DNA from: Nemertoderma westbladi
Lineage: Eukaryota; Xenacoelomorpha; Nemertodermatida; Nemertodermatidae
Assembly: GCA_032718475.1 (NCBI GenBank)
Contig: JAUCBJ010002671.1
Span: 1-24,774, forward strand
Direction: 5' to 3'
DNA length: 24,774 bases
Part shown: positions 18,086 to 24,774 of the stretch, one piece after another
Layout: each line of letters begins with the position of its first letter
How positions within the stretch are numbered: the stretch's first letter is position 1
Program-made: the position numbers and the translations under genes
The notes under the pieces: generated by a model
Seen by the model: the letters and a program-made list of their open reading frames with translations, nothing else
Told to the model about the DNA's origin: nothing
Database searches by the model: none

Positions 18086-18650
18086 GGAGTATTTGTTTTG
18101 TTAATAATTTTGTGTTCAACCCCAGAAAAGAAATATATAACTCTTTGGCTTTGAAGTGTAAAGTGTGATTAAATTATTTGAGTCACCCAGACAGAAAATG
18201 AAAATAAATCAAATTTATCAGATTTCAGGAGTATAAAAGAGTTTTCTACAAGTATGTAATCATTGGTATAGTTATTATTTATTTAGTGACTGGTAATTGA
18301 GCCATGCCACGGTTAAGTTGCTGTTAACAAAGAAAACAAGTTAACAAAGAAAACACGAACTATTTATAAAAAAATCGTTTTATTTACTATATCTGATCTC
18401 TGGATTCTCCGAGCAATTTTTTGGTCTCTGGCTGGATAGGTCTCTGGTTCCCGGGGATTGAAAACAGACATTTTACCCAGAGATCAGTGATTTGACAAAT
18501 TAGAAATATATATTTAAAAATAGATCCTGTACAACACAAAATGTGAAATGAAGATTATTTTTCACAAATTTTTTACAATTAATAATTTCTTTACTTTTTA
18601 ACTATTTTTAATTCATATATATATTCAATATATGTATGTATATATGTATT
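18086..18650. other. SUFU 3' flank with a degenerate repeat fragment
   Basis: No gene is seen. An AATAAA near 18203 could serve SUFU. At about 18409-18470 a segment (ATTCTCCG, GGTCTCTGGTT, CCGGGGATTGAAAACAG) is similar to 21615-21660 in the same orientation. The region ends in a TATG/TATA repeat directly abutting the palindromic element. Confidence 0.5.
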
Positions 18651-21136
18651 AGGGTGGTCCTTATTTCAATGTAAAATTTAAAAGTTGTGGAAATTCTCCT
18701 CTGAACCCCCCAAGTCCTTTCTTTTGATAAAAAAACACCTTGAGTAAAATTTGAGCACAATTTATATATATTTAGAGGTAGCTCAAACACCCTGAAGTTG
18801 AGCGTTTGGACACCATTTAATCGCGCGCGCAGAATATAATGGAGTTTGCTGATATGAAGGCTTCTTTTGGTCGTACAGAGTTAATTTTAGACTTATTTGA
18901 ACCGCAATCATCGATTTAGTGGGTGTAGATACCTTCAAAACAAGTGCTAAGCTAGTAGTTCTTGAGATATCACAGAAAAGCTTAAGCCCGGCACAACTCA
19001 TAAATCGATCATTCAATTGATTGCGCCTAGGACATATTGAAATATTGGCATTAACATTTTGTAGGTCTACCTCCCCGCATCTTATTTCAGTTAATCTCGA
19101 TTTTAGCATTGTCTAACCATTCAAAGCTATGTTTAGTAAAAAAATTTATCACAACCCCATGGGAAATGCTTGCACAAGCATCATTTGTGTTTAAGCGCCA
19201 TTTGGTACGATATCAATAATTGGCCACAAAACTTAACTTTTGGTTAATTATATCTCGGAACTGTTCGTTTAATTTGATTTTGACTGATTTTAAGGTGCAG
19301 AATCCAAAAATCTCATCTGATTTGAATTTTAAAATGATATAGTGCATGATATACAACAATACCATACTGTACTTCAAAGCATATTAAAAGGATTGATAGA
19401 TACAGAGATATGTGCTGTGCAGTGCATCCAGCAACCATAAGAGTACTATATGGGAAGAAGCTTTGAACATATGCATTATACATAATTAGACAATGCTGAT
19501 TCCAAATCTGATTTCAGATTTGCCCTACCCCATCAAGTTTTCTCACAATTGCCAATTTTAATTCAAAAAACTTATCGCAAACGACTATGATGAGTGATGT
19601 AGATTCAAATGAGAATCAAATATGCTCAAAATCAATCTAAAACATTGAAAGGGGCTTTGTTTATATGAATTATATATAATTAAAACAATGCTGATTCTAA
19701 ATCTGCTTTCAGATTTGCCATGCTGCCATAGCATATCAAGTTTTTTCTCAATTGCCAATTTGAGTTCAAATTACTTATCGCGAACAACTGTGATGAGTGA
19801 AGTAGATTCAATAATAATCAAATATGCTCCAAATCAATATAAAACATGAAAAAAAGAGCTTTGTTAATTTGAGTTATATATTAAACAATGCAATCTATAT
19901 TCTATATGGTGAATCTGCTATCAGATGTACCATAGCATATCAGCATATGTTGTAGATTGATTTGGGGGTGTATTTTATTCTTATTGAATCTACTTTCACT
20001 CATAATAATTGTTTGCGATGATAAGTAATTTGAACTTAAATTGGCAATTGTAAAAAAAACTTGATATCCTATGGCAGTATGGCAAATATGAAAGCAGATT
20101 AGGAATCAGCATTGTTTAAAAATATATAATTCATATTAACAAAGCTCCATTCAATGTTTTGGATTGATTTTGAGCATATTTGATTCTTATTTGAATCTAC
20201 GCCACTCATCACAGTCGTTTGCGATAAGTTTTTGAACTCAAAGTGGCAATTGTGAAAAAACTTGATGTGGTAAGGCAAATCTGAAATCAGATTTGGAATC
20301 AGCATTGCCTAATTATGTATAATACATATGTGCAAAGCTTCTTCCCATATATTAGTTCTCTTTTGGTCGCTGGATGCACATATCTCTGCATCTATCAATC
20401 CTTATCTTAAAATGCTTTGAAGTACAGTATAGTATTGTTGTATATCATGCACCATATCATTTTAAAATACAAATCAGATGCGATTTTTGGGTTCTGCACT
20501 TAAAATCAGTCAAAATCAAATTAAACGAACAGTTCCTAGATATAATTAACCAAAAGTTAAGTTTTGTGGCCAATTATTGATATCGTACCAAATGGCGCTT
20601 AGGCACAAATTAGTGATGTTTGTGCAAGCATTTCCCATGGGGTTGTGATGAATTTTTTTTACTAAACATAGCTTTGAATGGTTAGACAATGCTAAAATCG
20701 AGATTAACTGAAATAAGATGCGGGGAGGTAGACCTACAAAATGTTAATGCCAATATTTCAATATGTCCTTGGCGTAATCAATTGAATGATCGATTGATGA
20801 GTTGTGCCGGGCTTAAGCTTTTGTGTGATATCTCAAAAACTACTAGCTTAGAACTTGTTTTTAAGGTATCTACACCCACTAAATCGATGACTGCGGTTCA
20901 AATAAGCCTAAAATTAACTCTGCACGACCAACAGAAGCCTTCATATCAGCAAACTCTATTATATTCTTCGCGCGCGATCAATCGGTGACCAGACACTCAA
21001 CTTCAGTGTGTTTGAGCTACCTCTAATATTTGATGTACATGCTTAAAATTTCGTATGTCGTATTTTTTGACGAAATGGAAACATTTGAGGGGGTCAGAGA
21101 TGATAAATTCCAACCTTTCAAAATAAGGACCACCCT
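18651..21136. mobile_element. ~2.5-kb palindromic transposable element
   Basis: The element starts AGGGTGGTCCTTATTT and ends AAATAAGGACCACCCT. From there inwards the two halves are inverted copies of each other over most of their length: left arm about 18651-19857, right arm about 19950-21136, with an unpaired centre of roughly 90 bp. Each arm contains an inner tandem duplication of about 190 bp, with AACAATGCTGATTC-type blocks, that makes further folds. If TA is the target duplication, the ends would be GGGTGGTCC...GGACCACCC, as in mariner-like miniature elements, but the flanking simple sequence hides the true duplication. No transposase is recognised. Confidence 0.85.
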
Positions 21137-21806
21137 AATATGTATGTATATATATGTATCAATTATATATTCACTTTTCCACTATTTTTAATCTAACTCT
21201 AAATTTGACTCAAACTAAATGTACCGATATAATCTTCTCTCTTAAATTAGCACCTAAAGAGGGTTCTTATTTAAGGATAAGGGAGCTTCATTTGAGCACC
21301 CATAATGTTTAAAAGTGAAAGAAAGGGCTTATCTCCATTCAACTTGTTATAGGATAGTTAATAGGACGACCAAATGAAGAGATCGAGCGTAACGAGGCTT
21401 GTCAATGGGACGAGTAGAGTACTATAACCTGTGCACTGTATTCGTAAATTACAAAGTTTATTTTATAGTACATTGAATGAAATGTATATGTTTTGAACAA
21501 TAATTCCCATTAAATAACAAAGCCAAACAAGTACCTATAGCGCAAAACAAATCTATGTAACATAACAAAAATATGCAAAGTCTCTGGCTCTGGTCTCCGG
21601 TATTTTTCAAAATAATTCTCCGGGTCGGTCTCTGGTTTACCGGGATTAAGAAAAACAGGTCTCTGTTGCACCTCTACTATATACTTATTTTTCATAATGC
21701 AACGAGCAATATACCCACCACCATTTCAAGATAAATACAATTCTAGTAATGTATAAACCGAAGCTGGTTTTAGTATATAAAATAAAGCAATTTATTAGTA
21801 ATAAGT
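21137..21806. other. Non-coding stretch between the palindromic element and the P450 gene
   Basis: No gene is seen. It opens with a TATG/TATA repeat that copies the one on the other side of the palindrome. At 21590-21680 lies a segment with TCTCTGG, CCGG and AAAACAGGTCTCTG words similar to 18409-18470. On the minus strand it reads GAGGTGCAACAGAGACC, like an end of a transposable element, but I cannot classify it. An AATAAA on the minus strand at 21796-21791 can serve the P450 gene. Confidence 0.5.
21791..21796 (-). terminator. Candidate poly(A) signal of the P450 gene
   Basis: AATAAA on the minus strand lies about 11 bases after the TAA stop. This is very close, but it is the first canonical hexamer. 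Confidence 0.4.
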
Positions 21807-24428
21807 TTACCGTTCCTCAAAGAGTATTTCAAAATAATTAGGCAAATTTGTCGCACCGCCTTGCACCTGATAGGATGGTTGACATGCGTTACTAGGCGAC
21901 CGCAGAGTAAATCTTTGGATTATAAACATTGCGAATAATCGAAGTTCCATAAGCGCCAGATGTTTACCTAAACAAACCCGGCTTCCTGAAACACAGTAAG
22001 TTTATTTATATTTTGAGGTTCGGGGCGGGCAGGTTCATATTAGTTAATAGTTGATTATAGTAATGGAATTGGAAGGAATGGAGGGAATGGAATGGAAGGA
22101 ATTGGAATTGGGTATAAAATTTAGAACTTTATTTTTAATTAAACTTTTGCAGTGTGCTAGTTGACGCCTTAAACTGTGCGTGTGTTCTTATCGCAACAGA
22201 TACAATCGAATCCTCACAACAAAGGGGGCATTGTACAATGTACAATCTCGATGACATATTATCTGACAAAACCCAGCGCCACCTTGCACCAAATGAAACT
22301 CTCCGATCCCAACTTGCATAGAACGGATCTGTCAGATGACAATCTTCTATGGCTGGTGAGAGAAAACTTGAAGGACACCCATTGACTTTACATTCATAAA
22401 ATGATGCAGATGTATTGGTCACATAGATCGCAGATTGAAAACTAATTGTATCTTATGGATTATGTGTGAATGTGGCGGATAAATGATTTCATCCACTAGA
22501 CAGAGAAACTTTACTAACAATATCGTCAGAAGGCACACTACTGCCAAGTAAGATAAACATATATTGTAGTACAAATACTGTATTATGTTCAAATTGGGTT
22601 AAAGTAAAGGAAAATAGAGTAAAATAACAGTTTATTATTATTATTCTACTACTAATAACTTTATACTAACCCATAGCTTCACACTAACCCATTCCGAAGG
22701 GAACGAATTCTTTCGGTTTAACAACGTTATCGCGATCCTCGTTGAGGAAGTGTTCAGGATAAAAAGAATCTGGTCGACTCCAAACGTTCGGGTCGTTTAG
22801 GATGAAATCTAAGTTTACGGCAATGAAAGCATTCGCTGGAATTGTGTAGCCATGGAAACAAACGTTGTTTAGGGTAGACCGCGGTACACCCAGTGACACT
22901 ATTGAACCTACAAATGTAAGAATACAATCTGGATTATAATTACCAAACACCGGTCTATTCCGTATCTATGAAAATGAAACAATGGTCAATGTGAACAAGA
23001 GTTTCTGGAGAACCTTTTGATAGGCTTCCGGTAATTATTTTTTTCTGTTTACTGGTTGTTTGTTTGGCCTCCTTTAGGCTCTTACCGTTAAGATGATTAG
23101 CAGTAATACCATCAGCACAGCAACACGTTCATGGGGACTTCGCGCAGCACGAGACTGCATACGTACCAAGTTTGGTTTAATATCATGAATGATTGACCAT
23201 GTAGACTTAGTGCTGTTTCGATGGCCCGGCGTACGTGTAGGCCTACTTCCACTCCGTTTCAATACCGGTTGGTCTGCTTTTAGAGAGGGGATATGCATCT
23301 TAAGACTGACTGATGGATGTTGACTAAATAAGCAAGAAAGTGCCATGGAAAAGTGAGTGAACTTAACTTATGGTTAGCTTAAAGAGTATTATAAATTAAC
23401 ATTATTGCACAGTACAAAATATATATGAAGGCGAATATAGTGTAGGAATGGCGAACACCGGTTACAGCGGTTATAAGGCAGGTTCGACCACCAGTGACGT
23501 CCTTCCACATTTTTTCTACTTAACAAAATCCTATTATACTCTGTTTAAGCTTTATTTAACGTAGTCGATTAAAATGCCAATATATACCGGAATCAAACTC
23601 TGAAACTGACCTCGTCTAAGGGTTTCCAGTACAGCGGCGTCGAAGTACGGCATTTTATCCAAATCACTTATCCTGGGCTTTCTATCTCTGCCGACAGTAT
23701 CGTCTAAAATATTCTGAAGTTTAGTCTGAATTTCTGGATTTTTAACCATCAGAAGACAAAACCAGTAGAGCGACGTTGACGTGGTTTCAGTTCCGGCGAT
23801 AAATAAATCTCTCAGACTCATAAGACAACTGCGAACATAACATAATTAGATTTGATAGTCAGAAATATATTGCTACTAGGTATTTTAAAGTTAAGCGAAA
23901 TTTGAAATCATGTTCCCTCACAGATAAAGTAATAATATGTATTTAACAAAACCAATTTCAACATAATTAAGTAATTTAAAAAATGGCATTATTTTTTAGA
24001 AATTAAAAAAAAAATGACATTATTTTTTTTTTTTTAGAAATTAAAAATAAATTATATTATTTTGGAATTTCAGTTGGAATTATTGTATTAAATTGCAATG
24101 AAATTTAATGTTATAAATAACTAGAACACTAAATCTAATGCAAACTCAAGAAATGAAAAAATACCTTCGGAGTAGCCTATACGAAGAGAATATCTATTAA
24201 CTGAACTCCTAAATCCAAAGAATATGGGCCTACCTCAAATCTTTAAAATATTTTGAATCTTTAGTATTCTCCAGACGTTTCTGCTCTTTGAGTATGCCAT
24301 CAGTAATATCGCGAGGTTCAGATTTATAGTCGACGGTTTCTTTATGGTACTCAAATCGTTTTTTAAGAATCTCCATTATTTTGTCGTGCGTGGTGACCAA
24401 CTGATGCAAGGCCGTCCCTGGTAGAAAT
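21807..24428 (-). CDS. Cytochrome P450, CYP2-clan, C-terminal half (5' part outside window)
   Basis: This is a haem-thiolate monooxygenase of the ER membrane. Four exons join in exact phase on the minus strand: 24428-24234, 23828-23611, 22907-22689 and 21985-21807. Acceptors are TTCAG, CGCAG, GTAG and TTCAG; donors are GTAGGC, GTCAGT and GTTAGT. They give 269 residues plus TAA. The order is FLPGTALHQL; I helix DLFIAGTETTSTS (oxygen-binding AGTET); K-helix ETLR; LGVPRST; RPDSFYPEHF; haem loop FGMGSRVCLG with the Cys ligand; and a normal C terminus ending FEILFEER. All core motifs are intact. The N-terminal half would lie beyond the end of the window. The substrate cannot be told; the CYP2 clan is inferred from the I-helix and haem-loop sequences. 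Confidence 0.92.
22064..22112. repeat. GGAAT-like simple repeat in a P450 intron
   Basis: Irregular repeats of GGAAT/GGAATT/GGAAGGAAT units run for about 45 bp in the last intron of the P450 gene, upstream (in gene sense) of the final exon. It resembles a short GGAAT microsatellite. No function is seen. Confidence 0.7.
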
Positions 24429-24572
24429 CTGAATTAATTAGATGTTACCTAATTAGAATTGTTTTAAAAAGTCAAGCAAGTTAAGTAAATATTGCGCAGC
24501 GAGAAAATGATAAACAAAATGTATAACTTTATACGACGGGTTACATTTTAAGGCGGATGAAGATTGTTTTTC

Positions 24573-24600
24573 CGGGGTGGGGGGTGGGGGGGGGGGGGGG
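24573..24600. repeat. G-rich tract near the contig end
   Basis: GGGG-T-GGGGGG-T followed by 15 consecutive G (24586-24600). It lies between the P450 exons and the adapter sequence. Such tracts commonly stop assembly, which may explain why the contig ends soon after. Confidence 0.8.
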
Positions 24601-24721
24601 TAGTAGGTAGTATCCCAGTAGTAGGAAACAGCATTAGGCTTATGATTCAGGCCCGCTACCGGTACAGCTGATGCAGGCCAATCAACACTTACTTTCAGTT
24701 TACTGAGAAATATAGACTTTC

Positions 24722-24773
24722 AGTACTCTGCGTTGATACCACTGCTTAAGCAGTGGTATCAACGCAGAGTACT
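24722..24773. other. SMART cDNA adapter, head-to-head pair (artefact)
   Basis: A perfect 52-bp palindrome, with arms 24722-24747 and 24748-24773. The right arm begins AAGCAGTGGTATCAACGCAG and continues AGTACT, the well-known SMART (template-switching) PCR primer. The left arm is its reverse complement. It is not genomic sequence. Two primers joined end to end indicate a ligation or concatenation artefact in an amplified library, and they mark the window's right end as a contig edge. Confidence 0.97.
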
Positions 24774-24774
24774 C

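Noticed and set aside
18783-20988. Two mirrored ~100-residue open frames (19109-18783 minus and 20689-20988 plus) as a protein gene
   Set aside because: They are the same stretch of the two palindrome arms. Most differences between the copies change the amino acid, so there is no sign of selection for protein, and no motif is recognised.
22135-23346. Open frames of 69-95 residues inside P450 introns
   Set aside because: They lie between well-phased P450 exons and show no recognisable motif.
5256-23490. GGTTCGA words (about 5257 and 23481) as tRNA B boxes
   Set aside because: No matching A box, cloverleaf or terminator is seen at a proper distance.
24687-24721. An upstream P450 exon ending at a GTAAGT donor on the minus strand
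   Set aside because: The phase needed by the exon at 24428 puts a stop codon in the frame just before the donor, and the sequence beyond is adapter.
1-24774. CRISPR array, prokaryotic operon or phage-type system
   Set aside because: No regularly spaced repeats with unique spacers and no prokaryotic genes are seen. The window is clearly animal DNA.

Overview
This is a eukaryotic, metazoan window. It is AT-rich, its genes are split by short GT-AG introns, and between them lie many non-LTR and DNA transposon remnants, long simple repeats and poly-G/poly-C tracts. The animal genes recognised (RPA3, suppressor of fused, a CYP2-clan P450) and the absence of vertebrate-type repeats suggest an invertebrate, possibly marine. 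I cannot name a phylum. No rRNA, tRNA, CRISPR or prokaryotic operon was seen.

Layout, left to right. 1-946 is AT-rich non-coding sequence with a ~69-bp tandem repeat. 947-7611 (+) is a multi-exon gene. Its large exon (2974-5140) carries two N-terminal zinc-finger-like motifs and a C-terminal tyrosine-recombinase-like domain; two further exons follow (6998-7111 and 7388-7611), and the splice phases fit exactly. I read it as a Crypton-like tyrosine recombinase gene, domesticated or still mobile. Its introns hold two pieces of a non-LTR retrotransposon and a ~1-kb nearly pure TATAG array.

8.2-8.45 kb holds a cluster of GGGGAC motifs. 8.56-10.7 kb (-) is a second, 3'-truncated copy of the same retrotransposon family (endonuclease plus the start of RT). 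10.73-13.71 kb is a ~3-kb fold-back element with inverted arms of about 310-320 bp. A 1,303-bp hAT deletion derivative is nested inside it, with a perfect 8-bp target-site duplication and joined remnants of the transposase N and C termini.

13.7-14.4 kb looks like further non-LTR end sequence. 15,262-15,651 (+) is an intact single-exon RPA3 (RPA14). 16,952-18,085 (+) is an intact, intronless, divergent suppressor-of-fused homologue. 18,651-21,136 is a ~2.5-kb nearly perfect palindromic element. 21,807-24,428 (-) is the C-terminal half of a CYP2-clan P450 in four exons, with the 5' part beyond the window.

The last 52 bases are two head-to-head copies of the SMART cDNA-amplification adapter. 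This is laboratory sequence, so the window ends at an artefactual contig edge. The host genes share no evident pathway (DNA replication, Hedgehog signalling, oxidative metabolism, recombinase-like). The main biological interest is the recombinase gene embedded among its repeats, the intronless SUFU, and the large fold-back structures.
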